In this document: positions 9,147 to 19,947 of the stretch, in pieces
Layout of the letters: every line of letters starts with the position of its first letter
Position numbering within the stretch: position 1 is the first letter of the stretch
Assembly: GCA_029237695.1 (NCBI GenBank)
Contig: CM055279.1
Coordinates: forward strand, 25,175,919 to 25,239,918
DNA length: 64,000 bases
Direction: 5' to 3'
Source: Conchocele bisecta
Taxonomy: Eukaryota; Mollusca; Bivalvia; Lucinida; Thyasiridae
Position numbers and translations under genes: made by a program
Notes under the pieces: generated by a model
What the model was told of the DNA's origin: nothing
What the model saw: the letters and a program-made list of their open reading frames with translations, nothing else
Database searches by the model: none

Positions 9147-10510
9147 ATGTCAGTTGACGAACTTTATTTTGCTATGATTGATATAGGCTACACTGCCCTT
9201 AAACACCGCATAGCTGGCGCAGGGGGTATGATTCGTCTGGCCCGAGATTCTCTCGAGACGTGGCGCGAGGACGATAAAGGGGGCACACTTTCCGCAAAGC
9301 GGATGTTATATTCCTCCACCAATCCTGGGGGATTGGATTTTCCCAAGTTCCTTCAGAACTTAACCCCCAATCGCGATTGTACTTCCAACAAAGGTTTATT
9401 ATTATCGACGCAGTTACCGGACGATCTGGCGAGGGCATGTTGGAGATTGTCCGATATATTATACATCACGCATACGATGAACACGCGCAAACTAATACCA
9501 AACAAACTATCGGTTCGCCTAACGCTCAAGCTAGCGAACACGTACTATAGCCCACGCGGGTACTGGAAGGGACTCGCGGCCATCAAGAACCTCGCGGCGG
9601 CGACCAAGGTTTCAGAAAACACTGTCAAGGAATGGCTCAAGAAGCAGGCCATCTGGCAGATCTATTTACCCGCGCCTCACAATATTCCGCGCCCGAAATT
9701 CGACGTGCCGGTACCGAACCAAGTTCACCAAGCGGATCTCCTGTTTCTCCCTCACGATCGCGTCGGTCGCATGACGTACAAGTACGCACTGACAATCGTT
9801 GACGTAGCGAGTCGTTATAAGGGGGCTGAGCCGTTGGCCACCAAAGAGTCTAAGGAGGTGGCCGAGGCTCTCTCCCGAATATATAAGAGGAGTCCTCTCA
9901 AATGGCCGAATCTTCTCCAGGGCGATCCCGACCGCGAGTTCATGGGCGCGGTCTCTCATCTATTGTCTAAGCACGACGTTTCTGTCAGACGCGGCCGCGT
10001 CAACATCCACCGGGACCAGGGGATCGTTGAGCGCTTCAATCGAACCCTGGCTGAGAGACTGTTCGGACACCAATACGCTAAAGAACTTGTAGACCCTCAT
10101 TCGCGATCGACCGAGTGGGTGGCCAGACTGCCCGCCGTGGTCTCCGCACTGAACGGAGAGGTGACCAGATTGATAGGTAAGAAGCCCGTAGATGCTATCA
10201 AGTTTAAAAGGGTGACGAGCAACCCCTCTGCCGTCTCGCGCGGCGACCCCGTGGTTTAGAGGAGCAACGGCTTCCATCGGATATTGACGTCCGGTACCTC
10301 TATCAACCGGGAGAGCTCGAAGGTGGCAGCCGCCGCGCGACTGATCCCGTGTGGTCTCTCAATGTATATCATCTAGATCGATCTATTACCAAACCCGATG
10401 AGCCCGTGCTCTACTATTTGGATGATGGGCCATCTCGAGGGTTTGTTCGCGAAGAACTTCTTATGGTGCCTTCTGACACCCAGCTACCCCCGGATCGTCA
10501 GAGTCTTTAG
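9147..10510 (+). CDS. INT: Retroviral-type DDE integrase with unrecognised N-terminal extension, copy 1
   Basis: The integrase joins element ends to host DNA. The frame 9147-10259 (370 codons) has catalytic residues Asp197 (QADLLF), Asp260 (GDPDREFMG) and Glu295 (QGIVERFNRTLAERLF), with the last two 35 residues apart as in rve-fold integrases. A WLKKQAIWQIYLP segment precedes the core and looks like the helix-turn-helix/linker region. The first ~125 residues are unlike integrase and may be a separate small gene fused by a local frame change, because copy 2 breaks there. A frameshift near 10,245 separates the C-terminal SH3/chromo-like part (DVRYLYQPGELEGG to 10,510). It is convergent with PolB, 37 bp apart. 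Confidence 0.88.
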
Positions 10511-10547
10511 TATTCTCTCCTTTTTTCAGAGTTCTTTTTTTTTTTAC

Positions 10548-13500
10548 CTATCCCAAAGGCTCGGTGTGTAACCCGTCTTCCATCACTCTCCTCTTGTCGT
10601 AGTACGCCGACAACCCCAACTTTTCCTGCTTGTACGTCTTCATCACCCCGTTAATCATTCGGAATCCCCTGTTCTCCGCCATATCCCTACCCCCTTCGAG
10701 AGCACTCTTATACCTTCCCCAAGTCAGATTGTTAGATCTCTTCGACATCCCCTTGGCCGAGTGCTTAGATTTTCCATCACCACTCACGTAGTAACACTTG
10801 CTACACAGAGCGATGGCTCTATCCCCTTCGAATTCCTGCTTGAACAGTCCCGGAGTTCTGTTGCTCCACACGTCCCACACGCCAACCACTCGGTCATTTC
10901 TTTCCTTATTAAACTTTCTCTTCATATTCTTTCTCACCACCGCCGCCAGCGTCTTCTCCGACAGCGCGAAGTACATGCTGTCAGTGTCCATCTGTATCAG
11001 TTCGAAATCTCCGCGATCCACGTACTTGTCCAATAAATCGTAGTAGAACTCCAGCATCCGGAGCTTGGCCAACTGGTAGACCGCTATGCCACACTGAAAC
11101 GGTCTGTTGATCACCACTCGAGTCTTCCTGCTCGATATCTCGTAAGCCTCCTCCCCAATCTCCTCCAGGTCTTCGAACCACGCCGACCTCAGTGCCCGAT
11201 CGACAGTCTTCTCATCCTTCGTATATGTGGTGTTCAGGTGTCTCTCTTGTGCCTCTATCAGCTTGCCACAACACGCGTTGCCAACCAGTTTGAATATCTC
11301 CACCAACACCGCCTTGCTCTTGTCGACGGCCCCCGTCCGTCTAGCAGCGGTGACCTCTTTAACGAACCATTGAAACGGTTTGCCGGGTGTGTAGTCAATC
11401 ACCCTATGCACCGCCTTGACGATCAGACCGTGCTCCAGATACCACTTTAGCTGTGGGGAGTATATGATCATCTTCTTGGCGGACATTGCCCCCACGAGCT
11501 TTCTCTGTCCTTCGACTCTTTTCCTCCCGGTCCTGGTCAGGTAGTCCTTCATGTGCTGTGGAACCTCTTTCTCATCGACTTCTCGATTGACGAACAGCGG
11601 TGACATTTCCGAGAACTTGTCTCTCAACGTTTCCGGGACCTCTATATCCAACTCCGCAAATCCGAACCACTTTTCACTCCTGACCTTCCTCACGAAACAG
11701 TCTATATACGACTGTCTTTCCGGGTCGTCACACGTCCATATCTGCTCCTCACCACACGGCATGTCCTTCGACAGAGTAGATAGGTATAGAGCATTGGCAT
11801 CGTACCCCAGCACCGCCTTGCACATCTTCTCCTCCCGACTCCCCACCTGACCCCTGATCGTTGACCTTCCAGCCTCGGCGTATCTGGAGAATACAATGGA
11901 CGAACCACCGACCAATCCCTGCTTCATCATCTCGTAAGTTTCAGACTTCGGTGACCACAGCTCGGGCGTGCCCGCCTTCCCATCGATCGACCCGCGGAGT
12001 AGGTACTGAAGGGAAACACCGGGTAGAGACACAGCATCCTTGAGTATGTCCACGCCTCTTCCCCTGTAGAACTCCGTCATTTTAGTCAGAGCCTACCATG
12101 AACGGTCCTACATCCAAGTCGTTGTAGTGTTGCAACCATTCCTTGAACGTCTTCATCCCCTTTTCTCGGAATACCTTCTTACACTCTTTCCACTCGGACA
12201 ACGACAGTAGGAACTCACCCTTCAACTTCGAGTACCACTCGGGATAGTCTGGCAGCCCCGGATGGTCGAGCTAGTCCGCGCTATCGAACCACTCGTACGG
12301 AAAGTGAGACTTTACCGTTTTACAGTCGTACGCCTTAACCCACCGATCGTACGTGGTACCGGGTCCCAGATACTGGATGATGTCGAGAAATCTAAACTCC
12401 GGGGTAAACAGAAACATCGTCGTGCTGGCTCTCTTTCCGACCATCACCTTATTCACGGTGGCCGCCAACTTCTCTACAAAATACTGCTTGATGAGGTTCA
12501 GGTCGTACCTGCTACAGTTGAACCCCACCACCGGGACTTGGTCAATTCAAGAGATAATCTTTGCTTGCTGAGACTTCGATAACATATCTATGTCAGCCGG
12601 CAGATACTTCTTCCTAACCCACTCCCTGATTGCCTTGCCTCTCATCTGCAGCTCGGTCACGAACTTCTCGACTAACGTGTCGGGATCTCGTTCCCATATG
12701 TGTGTGATCCCTTCATGCATCGTATCCCCCAACGACACCGATATAGGAACGTGCTCGACCTCGAAGGTCAGGTCTTTGGTGGGTCGTGTGGTTTTTGACT
12801 TGTCGAGATACGCCTCGAAGTCGTAGACTATCTGGTGAGGGTACAGAGTCGTCTCCTCCTCGCGTGGCGATTGTGGATATTAGGTATTCACCTCATTCAT
12901 CCACTCGCACTCCCACATCACCACCAGCTCGTAACCCGCCTTCCTTATCTTGGAGTCTTGAATTTTCGTCCTCTTGTACAGCGATCTCGCGTTACCTCTC
13001 ATGCAATGCCTCGGACACCCATGCCAGTAGCATCCGTGAAACTGAAACACGGTCTCGGTCTCGTGACAGTAACCGTCGACCGGATCACCGGCCACCCACC
13101 TCTCACCACCGTGACCGCAGTCGGCGTGATGTATGTGCTTTCCCACCCTCTCCTCTTCTCTGCTCAACCATTGAATCGACCTCACACTCGCTGACCCCTT
13201 AGGATAGAACGCCTTCTCGTAGGCCGACTGTGGTCTCTCTACCCTCTCTTACCTGGACATGTCACCACGGTCTTCCCACCCATGCAGGTGGTCGCGTGCC
13301 TGTGCATGTTACACGACTTTGTGAACCGTTGTTGACATCCGGTGCACCCGTACTCGTTCGTCATCTTGCGGAGATTCGTTATGAGGAATGAGTGACCTCC
13401 AAACATTCCTATCGTCATTGTCTTCCCCCCAACCACGTCGTAATTTGCCGGAACCTTCATGAGGTACCACACTCCATCGGCGGTGTGCTCGTAAACGCGA

Positions 13501-14499
13501 ATACCCAGCATGAAATGCTCTTCGACCTTCTTAATATCGTCCAGGGGAATTCCCTGGCTACCCGGTCCGTTATCATGCCCGAGATATTCGCGAGCCAGAG
13601 CTCGTGCCTTCTCACAACAGCGGTCTGGTCTCCCTCCACGTTGGATGGATATGCACCTAAACATACACAAGTAGTCGTCGTACGTGTCGACGGAATACAT
13701 TCCCTTTTTCTGTCTTAACCAATAGGAGAGTTTCCCGCTCCCATGAGAAGTTGTTGTGCGTCGATGATCATCTTCACCTCGACCGATATCCAACGAACGA
13801 AGGTCCATTTTGTGTTTGGTCTATCGACTTTGTCGATGTCCATTCGACCTTTCTCTCTATCGGATATCCAACTCTCGGCTTTGGGGATCTCGTTTATCCA
13901 CGGACTGCCCTTTGATTGTTTGTGATAGATCATAGTAGCGTCGGTCTATATGTTCCTAATACGATAAGAGCACGAATACCTCAGATAACATGCCGTGGTC
14001 ATCTCTGGGCGAATTTTATTCATTATGCGATTAGCGATCTCCCCGTCTACCCCCCTCTCGAAAGTCCATACTATCTTCCTCCTACCCCTATCAACAGTTT
14101 CCCTAACTTCGGCTTCTTCAGCGAGAATCCTGGGACCCTCCTCCACCAAAGCTCCGGCGATATCTCTCCTCTTCTTGGGAGGTCTCCCCACCAACCCTTG
14201 ATAAATCTTATTGTAGTACGCCTTGTATAGGGGTTTTCTACGTGCGGTGGGATCTTCTTTTACACGCTGCGCGTAAGCGGTGGCGCGCAGACTGGCCGTC
14301 GTCTCGTTCTCCAATTTCTCGGAGCGTTTTCGGGGTCGGCGGGCAGTCGTCCGGTTGAAACCGCACGCCGCAGCCTCTCCTCGTAGACGACGGCTCGCGC
14401 GTCACTTATCCTATCTGCTATATCTTTCTTGAGTCTCAAACCTCTTAGGGAAATTCCCCAACTCTTAGCTTGCTCTCTCATTTGCTTTATGGTAGGCAT
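10548..14499 (-). pseudogene. PolB: Protein-primed family B DNA polymerase, copy 1 (several stops and frameshifts)
   Basis: This would replicate the linear element from a protein primer. From the ATG at 14,499 the order is: SAP-like basic N-terminus, a cysteine-containing region (CTGCQQRFTKSCNMHRH), a GYCHETETVFQFHGCYWHGCP endonuclease-like region, 3'-5' exonuclease motifs, then the polymerase palm. The 10,548-12,080 part is open for 510 codons and shows motif A (YDANALYLS), motif B (KLVGNACCGKL), motif C (MDTDSMYF) at about 10,970-10,995 and a KSKHSAKG element. Stops at about 12,270, 12,545 and 12,880 and frameshifts near 12,090, 13,190-13,240, 13,700-13,800, 13,940 and 14,310 kill it. Confidence 0.92.
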
Positions 14500-14514
14500 T
14501 ATACTGAGTATAAC
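14500..14514 (-). promoter_or_regulatory. GTTATACTCAGTATA box abutting the PolB start, copy 1
   Basis: On the minus strand the 15-mer GTTATACTCAGTATA ends exactly at the PolB ATG (14,497-14,499). The same box abuts PolB in copy 2 and lies 9 bp before the first gene at the opposite end, inside the TIR. Confidence 0.5.
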
Positions 14515-14753
14515 CAATAGATTTTTATCTTCAATAGGGTGTAAGTTTATATTTTATTTGTAATAAATGTATGACAGATTGTTGTAATATACTTAGTATA
14601 ACTTATGGATAACTTGTCTTTAATAGGGTGTCAGTTTATATTTTGTGACAGATTGGTGTAAAATACTGAGTATAACTTATGGATTTCTTATCTTTAATAG
14701 GGTGTCAGTTTATATTTTATTCGTAATAAAAGTATGACAGATTGTTGTATATA
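14515..14753. repeat. Subterminal tandem repeats, copy 1 (about three units)
   Basis: Units of about 75-100 bp share AATAGGGTGTCAGTTTATAT, GACAGATTGTTGTA and ACTGAGTATAAC. About three are present here against about five in copy 2. They lie between the PolB start and the TIR proper and repeat motifs found in the TIR itself; there is no matching array at the other end of copy 2. Confidence 0.8.
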
Positions 14754-14944
14754 ATATACCTGAGTATAATCATAGGCTGGGATTTTTTATCTCTAATAGG
14801 GTGTATCTTCTCATGTCATAAATATATGGTCTCGCGGTAGTAGTATATAAGAGTCACAAATGATACCATCATGCTGTGGAAGGTGCCGCGCGTAGCCGGT
14901 GCCTTCCACAGGTGATGGTATCATTGTGACTCTTATATACTACT
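14754..14944. repeat. Right terminal inverted repeat, copy 1
   Basis: The sequence TATCTCTAATAGGGTGTATC through ATATGGTCTCGCGGTAGTAG matches the copy 2 TIRs, followed by the terminal palindrome 14,839-14,944. The matching left TIR is outside the window. The right-hand flank reads TGGAGC/GGAGC, so the target-site duplication cannot be checked here. Confidence 0.85.
14839..14944. repeat. Terminal hairpin-forming palindrome, copy 1
   Basis: This 106-bp near-perfect palindrome has outer arms AGTAGTATATAAGAGTCA/TGACTCTTATATACTACT, middle arms ATGATACCATCA/TGATGGTATCAT and inner arms CTGTGGAAGG/CCTTCCACAG. The outer arms are shared with copy 2; the middle arms are different but still self-complementary. 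Confidence 0.9.
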
Positions 14945-15099
14945 GGAGCGGTTATGAAGATACTGAATGACATGACCCATATTATATAATGAAGAAGAAT
15001 GGTTATGAAGATATCTCAATGAAAATTACCGATGCTACATTAATAAATAGAGAATAATAGTTTAGTGCCGTGAATGGGAAAAAATATCCGGCAAGGCTC

Positions 15100-15216
15100 A
15101 ATAATTTCTTTATTTCTCATCAGAAGTATATGTTGTGGCCACTCATTTGAACCGACTCGCCGAGACGGTTCAAATGAGTGGTCACAACATATACTTTGGT
15201 TCAGAAATAAGGAAAA
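15100..15216. repeat. Foldback element A (CACTCATTTGAACC arms)
   Basis: Arms at 15,124-15,153 and 15,167-15,196 are inverted near-copies (core TGTGGCCACTCATTTGAACC) with weaker outer complementarity. A second, more diverged copy lies at 42,451-42,525. No coding capacity was seen. It interrupts a broken copy of foldback B that starts near 15,047. Confidence 0.8.
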
Positions 15217-15220
15217 TAGA

Positions 15221-15481
15221 TAGAGAATAGTAGGTTAGTGCCGTGAATGGGAAAAAATATCTGGCGCGGCACGGAAACGGGATGTGCTCGGCAGAGCCTC
15301 GCCCATCCCGTTTCTGTGCCGCGCCAGATATTTTTCCCATTCACGGCACTAACCTACTATTCTATTTATCCCGTCAACACCTTCAAATGGCTGTAAAATG
15401 CAAAAATTGTATTGACTGGATATCAAAAATGTTTCACGGCACCGTGTGCACGGCACATACGCACTGTGTTGACGGGATAAC
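15221..15481. repeat. Foldback element B plus companion inverted segment
   Basis: Arms of about 65 bp (containing TAGTGCCGTGAATGGG and GGCGCGGCACGGAAACGGGAT) face each other at 15,221-15,367. A second inverted pair, TATCCCGTCAACAC / GTGTTGACGGGATA, encloses 15,366-15,481. The whole composite recurs at 18,524-18,786 and the main foldback at 44,466-44,617. Confidence 0.85.
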
Positions 15482-15734
15482 TAAAGAAGAGCGGTTATGA
15501 ACATAGCTGAATGAAAATGACCCATTTTACATTAATAGAGAAATACGAGCGGTTATGAAGATACTGAATTAAAATGACACATGTTACATTAATGGAGAAA
15601 GAAGAGCGCCGGGTTATGAAGATATCTGAATAAAAATGACCCAGTTTACATTAATGAAAAACGAAGAGCGGTTATGCAGATTTCTGAATGATGATACATT
15701 TCGTTGTACACTTGGCAGAACTATAAGTCCGTTA

Positions 15735-15835
15735 TTGTTCACATATTGGATTTTTCGGGAACTAAATGCTGCGGTCGCTAGCGCTCCCTTGCATTTAATT
15801 GCTTAATAAATCCTATATGTGAAGGAGTGCTCCAG
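15735..15835. repeat. Foldback element M
   Basis: The segment begins with GTTATTGTTCACATAT and ends with its approximate inverse TATGTGAA, around a GCGGTCGCTAGCGCTCCCT centre. A second copy lies at 30,190-30,300. It is non-coding. Confidence 0.65.
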
Positions 15836-16466
15836 ATAAGTTGCGTATTTGCTTAAATATCCAATTAAAATTGCCAAAAACCCAGCTGAAATCAGAAGTA
15901 GTGAGTATCAAAAAATAGAAAGTGTGGTACCTTTATCATGCTGCAGAAAACAATAAATAGACCACAACTATATCATATTTTTCTTATTTTCCATGAAAAG
16001 ACATCTGGCTATTTCATTTCGAAGCAAACTATTCACTAATTGATGTATGTTGATGTGTAAACAGTAGTGTGATTTTATTTTCCCACTTAAAATTTTGAAA
16101 TACCCAATTGCTTCAGAAATGATGGAGTGACAATACTCAATTACTAATTCCTTATCTGGAGCCCTGGTGAATAATAAATTTCAACCTTACACATAAGCTA
16201 AATAACTAACCCAGTCCTCGTGGGTCGTGACAGATGTTCTAAGACGCCGCTTTACGTCAAATCCCCCCTGATTAATCACGCTAATAGAGTGTTCGATAAC
16301 CGCACCGCGAACAAATTGTCACGATATGTAATCGCCGGAATTGTCAAAGAAAAGTATGCGGTGCGGTGGTACAGAAACAGTTTCCATGCTGGTGGCATAT
16401 TCTTCGAGTTTAGTTGTAAACATGTTTAATGTGTTCATTGTACAATAGAACGGGCTACACTGTACA
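15836..16466. other. Intergenic DNA with no recognised feature
   Basis: This is AT-rich sequence with only short open frames of no recognisable family. I see no RNA gene, splice-like exon or inverted repeat of note. Confidence 0.5.
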
Positions 16467-16965
16467 TTAAAGGTACATGCCCACTCAGTAGGCACACAAT
16501 GTTCTTTATAGGAATTAAATAAATTAATAATTGTGTCACTATTCCACCAGTTCTAAAAATGTACGAGTGCGTGCTATACAGATATAATCAGTCAGTAAAT
16601 CTTACTGATAGTGACGCGCGGTGGTATCCGGCTATTTGCATATGCAAATGAAGCATCATGCGTTGTAATTATTTATACTGATTAAATGTGTCACCTGAAA
16701 ATATATTATTTTCGACAGATTTTAAAGTATGATCATTGCACATCAAAACATAAAGACAGACAATAGATTATATTGTCTGTTAACATTTTAAGGAAACACG
16801 GTTATCTCCCCTGATATCAGTGTGGACATTTACGTCCGATATAACATATATAATAATGCCAATCAATACGTTGGGTAATGTTTATTTTACCAGAAAATGT
16901 CTCAGATGATGTCTCTGATATATAAAGAACACTTTATGCCTACTGAGTGGGCATGTACCTTTAAG
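16467..16965. repeat. MITE family E, copy 1 (about 500 bp)
   Basis: Terminal inverted repeats TTAAAGGTACATGCCCACTC / GAGTGGGCATGTACCTTTAA, extending to the AAGAACA-type inner edge, bound a non-coding 500-bp body containing GACGCGCGGTG and TATGCAAATGA. Other copies are at 22,758-23,582, 29,052-29,340 (left part), 34,399-34,735 (right part) and 35,523-36,028. A non-autonomous DNA transposon is the likely nature; no transposase is visible in the window. Confidence 0.85.
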
Positions 16966-17295
16966 GAACAAAATGCAAACTGTTTTAGTCTTCACAAATT
17001 GCGCTTCCCAGTACAGCAATATGGGAAATAAAGTATCAAATTTTATCCCACGTTTATCATCGTCTATGGTATAGTATAGAGTATAAAGAAATCCCTTGGA
17101 ATTTGATTACATGTATGGTATGTTTGCTTCCTATACACTACAGATGGGTTTTGTTAAGCAAACAAATAGCAAACCATCAGACATGGAATTTTTGAGACAC
17201 CGTCTGACATATAAATCTATATGTATGGTTCTATACTACCGTATGCCACTTCTTTGTTTCTAAAAGGCGCATGCTGTCGTGTGTTGCCTTAATAT
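16966..17295. other. Intergenic DNA with no recognised feature
   Basis: This is spacer between two MITEs. There are several ATGTATGGT direct repeats but no gene or clear element. Confidence 0.4.
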
Positions 17296-17523
17296 GTGGC
17301 TGTGACAGTAGAATTGGGGCTTAAGTGATTTGTGACCAGTGTAGCTCCTGATCAAACAATATTGCTCGTTACAAGCATAACTGTGTTTCATTGATGGAAT
17401 GGCGAACAGTGCAGATCCTGATCAGACTGTGCGGATGCACAGTCTGATCTTCCGCACAGTCTGATCTGGATCTACACTGGTCGCAAAACCAATAAGCCCC
17501 ATTTCTCCATTCACAGCCACATT
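17296..17523. repeat. MITE family I, copy 1 (about 230 bp)
   Basis: The ends are TGTGGCTGTGAC and GTCACAGCCACA-like inverted repeats. The body contains CCTGATCAGACTGTGCGGAT and CCAGTGTAG. Clear copies lie at 31,016-31,245, 35,137-35,350, 36,280-36,477 and 41,464-41,701, with fragments near 21,455, 24,100-24,500, 32,925-33,030 and 43,310-43,430. It is the most frequent repeat in the window and is non-coding. Confidence 0.8.
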
Positions 17524-17723
17524 TAATAACGTATTGAGGCTATCATTCATTACACCGTTTAGGAAACAGACAGTGTCTAATATGAAAGCTCTTGTCTTGT
17601 CTAATACCAATAAATAAATGCATATGGATACGAGAAAACACACACACCGTTGTTTGGAAGTTCAAAGAACGTTGTGGTAACCGTTGCGAATATCAAATGT
17701 ATTACATTTGGCGGACATGTATC

Positions 17724-17884
17724 GACTGTCTGTTCCACGTGTTGCTGCCGACGAACATTTGGCCATTACGTACTTTTTCGTCAATAACAAAAAAGTCACC
17801 GTACACCAAAATAATTATTTGAAGAAATTCCTTCCAAAGAAAAAAGCCAAAAGTTCGTCGGCAGAAAAACGTGGAACAGACAGT
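17724..17884. repeat. Foldback element Q (ACTGTCTGTTCCACG arms)
   Basis: The arms are about 40 bp (17,724-17,764 and 17,846-17,884) with cores ACTGTCTGTTCCACG and its inverse, plus GCCGACGAAC/GTTCGTCGGC. A single arm recurs at about 43,058-43,102. It is non-coding. Confidence 0.75.
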
Positions 17885-17899
17885 AGTTGCTTTTTCTGT

Positions 17900-18523
17900 T
17901 AGTTGTTGTGGTAACTCTATATGGATAGAAATTGGCACGGACAATTGAAGGGGTTAGTGACATAACTCCCTATGGATTTAGTCCCCTTCTTCCCCTAAGC
18001 TGTTCAACTGTGGGCGTCCAGATTGGAACACAATATGTAGAGGATATTCATGAGTGAGGATTTAATGTGACATTTATTACATATTAAGTTAACATAAATG
18101 TTATATTCCTTTCTTATGAACTCGGTAAACTCTGTTAATAAATAGAATAGTAACTTATCACTCTTTGGTAAGATTCTCAATGTATTACATCATGGTCAGT
18201 CAGGGGTGTAACTGATTTCAGTTAAGTTCGAAATAACCTGATACAGTTAATTCTTCTAGTTGTGTGAGATTTGTCTCCCTTCTGTTGTCAAATTTTAGAT
18301 AACCTGTATCAGTTATTTTCAGTGTCTATGATTTTCTACACACTTTAAAAGGGAGGTAACACCAAATCAATTGTTGCCATAACTATGATGATTAGCCAAC
18401 ACATATACTACATATAGATAGTCGCTAGCATGCATGCTGCCCAGCCATTGGACACATACGTGGAACATGCATCCATGGAATCGACTCATAACCAGTACAC
18501 CCAGCAACAGTGACATCCAGAAA
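17900..18523. other. Intergenic DNA with no recognised feature
   Basis: No gene, RNA or strong repeat is visible. A loose inverted pair around CTGATACAGTTA / AACCTGTATCAGTTA occurs at about 18,238-18,318. Confidence 0.4.
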
Positions 18524-18786
18524 ATAGAGAATAGTAGGTTAGTGCCGTGAATGGGACAAAATATCTGGCAAGGCTCAGGAAACGGGATGGGCGAGGCTCT
18601 GCCGAGCACATCCCGTTTCCCTGCCGCGCCAGATATTTTTTCCCATTCACGGCACTAACCTACTATTCTATTTATCCCGTCAACACCTACAAATGGCTGT
18701 AAAATGCAAAAATTGTATTGACTGGATATCAAAAATGTTTCACGGTACCGTGTTTCACGGCACATACGCACTGTGTTGACGGTATA
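18524..18786. repeat. Foldback element B composite, copy 2
   Basis: This is near-identical in plan to 15,221-15,481: GTTAGTGCCGTGAATGGG arms, an ACGGGATG centre, then the TTTATCCCGTCAACACC...GTGTTGACGG segment. The preserved composite order indicates duplication or transposition as one unit. Confidence 0.85.
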
Positions 18787-19026
18787 AACTCAGGTTCACG
18801 TATGGCGTTTTTCGTTGTAACTTCCGGGATTAATTCGAGTAACCGTACATCTTTGGATTTTTAGTATGTGAGAGTTAAATCTGATTGTTCAAATGTCAAC
18901 TTACTTAATCGAGTGCGCCAGTGATGCTCGGGTTACTCCTCGAGTTTATATCAGGAGCTACAACGAACACAGGGCCGTCGCCAAACCCTGTATAAACATG
19001 AAGCCCAGGTGGGTGATCCAATAGAC

Positions 19027-19125
19027 CTAGTTGCGAACAGTAACTCTTGTAATATACTCCCATACCGTCCGTAGCCAGCTACAGATGGTACGGGAGTAGA
19101 ATACAAGAGTTACTGTTCGTAACTA
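19027..19125. repeat. Foldback element C (AACTCTTG...CTCCCATACCGTCC)
   Basis: Inverted arms 19,027-19,069 and 19,085-19,125 include TAGTTGCGAACAGTAACTCT and its near-inverse. Related copies lie at about 23,873-23,971 and 24,325-24,392. Confidence 0.8.
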
Positions 19126-19738
19126 CAATGGATTTTGCTAACGAAATGGTATGGGTGGGGTCTGGAGTCCGGGGGCATGCCCCCCCCTCCCCTGATTTTT
19201 GTTTAACTATGGTCTACTATCCTGCATTCTTTTTTAGGCAAACATTTATTACATCTCTTGTGCAGTTGTATAACAGTAAAAGATAATGATAATAAAACAC
19301 CATGGTTAAAACGATTCGGATTGATAGTCTCCGTCGGATACCGGAGAAATTCCTGCCGGGAATGAAATCAAAATAGATTTTCAATGCTCTACTTGGCAAT
19401 AACCATCAAACACAGTACAAGTGCACCGTTCATGTGAATTGATTTTAAAAGTGCTCGTTAATCGACTCTGAATGACATACACAACCGTCTGCGATAATCT
19501 TGCCCATATTATGAACGCTTCTGAACATTTAAATTGGAAATGTCAGCGCGCAATCAAATAATATGATTGTCTCGGCCTGAGCTTCAAGCTGCTTGATTTC
19601 AAGTATTTGTAAAAATGTATCGTGTAACCGTGCGGAGCTAGTGGCAAAAAGGGGGGGTGGGGATTTTTTGTGTATTTCTGTAAATTTTGTCTATTTTCAA
19701 CCGTCACGTGATGCTTAATTAACTTGACAACTATTAGC
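19126..19738. other. Intergenic DNA with a family H fragment
   Basis: There is no gene. The 19,475-19,640 part (ACACAACCGTCTGCGATAAT, then a GCCTGAGCTTCAAGC centre) resembles the family H MITE found at 25,886 and 30,783. The rest is unremarkable apart from G- and C-runs. Confidence 0.45.
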
Positions 19739-19849
19739 CTGGGCCCGTTTGCTCAAAGCTTCTGTTAGCTTAACAGACTGTTAAATCCTTAGCAATGCAA
19801 AGGATTTAACAGTCTGTTAAGCTAACAGAAGCTTTGAGCAACCGGGCCC
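19739..19849. repeat. Long near-perfect palindrome (foldback D)
   Basis: Arms of about 49 bp (19,741-19,789 and 19,800-19,848), starting GGGCCCG and including AAGCTTCTGTTAGCTTAACA, surround a loop of about 10 bp. The arms differ at very few positions, so the element is young or maintained by gene conversion. It is non-coding. Confidence 0.9.
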
Positions 19850-19947
19850 TGATTAGAGTAGGCAGTAGTGTATGTACCATTTATATCGCCTCAATGTACG
19901 ATTGTGTCTCTGATCCTGTCTCAGATATTCAACATGTTTCTTTCTTT

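Larger units (their letters stand above)
1..14944. mobile_element. Polinton/Maverick (adintovirus-like) element, copy 1, left end outside the window
   Basis: This is a large virus-like DNA transposon. The assignment rests on the co-occurrence of a retroviral-type integrase, protein-primed family B DNA polymerase, A32-like packaging ATPase, double-jelly-roll major capsid protein and penton-like minor capsid protein, the defining Polinton set. Position 1 aligns with about 47,648 of copy 2, so roughly 2.8 kb (left TIR, two small genes, a membrane protein and the fibre head) lies outside the window. The right end is the TIR ending at 14,943-14,944. Most genes are broken by stops or frameshifts, so it is a decayed insertion; the ATPase, one small membrane gene and most of the integrase remain open. 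Confidence 0.93.
14945..15700. repeat. About 60-bp direct repeats interrupted by foldback elements
   Basis: A unit containing GAGCGGTTATGAAGATA, then TGAATGAAAATGACCC and TACATTAAT, recurs at about 14,946, 14,998, 15,488, 15,549, 15,607 and 15,668. Polinton copy 1 ends directly against the first unit, so the element inserted into or beside a tandem array. The foldbacks at 15,100-15,481 split the array. Confidence 0.7.

Noticed and set aside
9147..10510. LTR retrotransposon based on the integrase
   Set aside because: No reverse transcriptase, RNase H, gag or LTRs are present; the integrase lies among Polinton genes inside Polinton TIRs.
10761..13202. Several plus-strand frames of 60-140 codons
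   Set aside because: Antisense shadows of PolB; none has family features and they mirror the conserved minus-strand gene.
14839..14944. Endogenous parvovirus terminus
   Set aside because: The hairpin form is similar, but no parvovirus Rep or capsid gene is present and the palindrome is the end of a Polinton TIR in all three instances.
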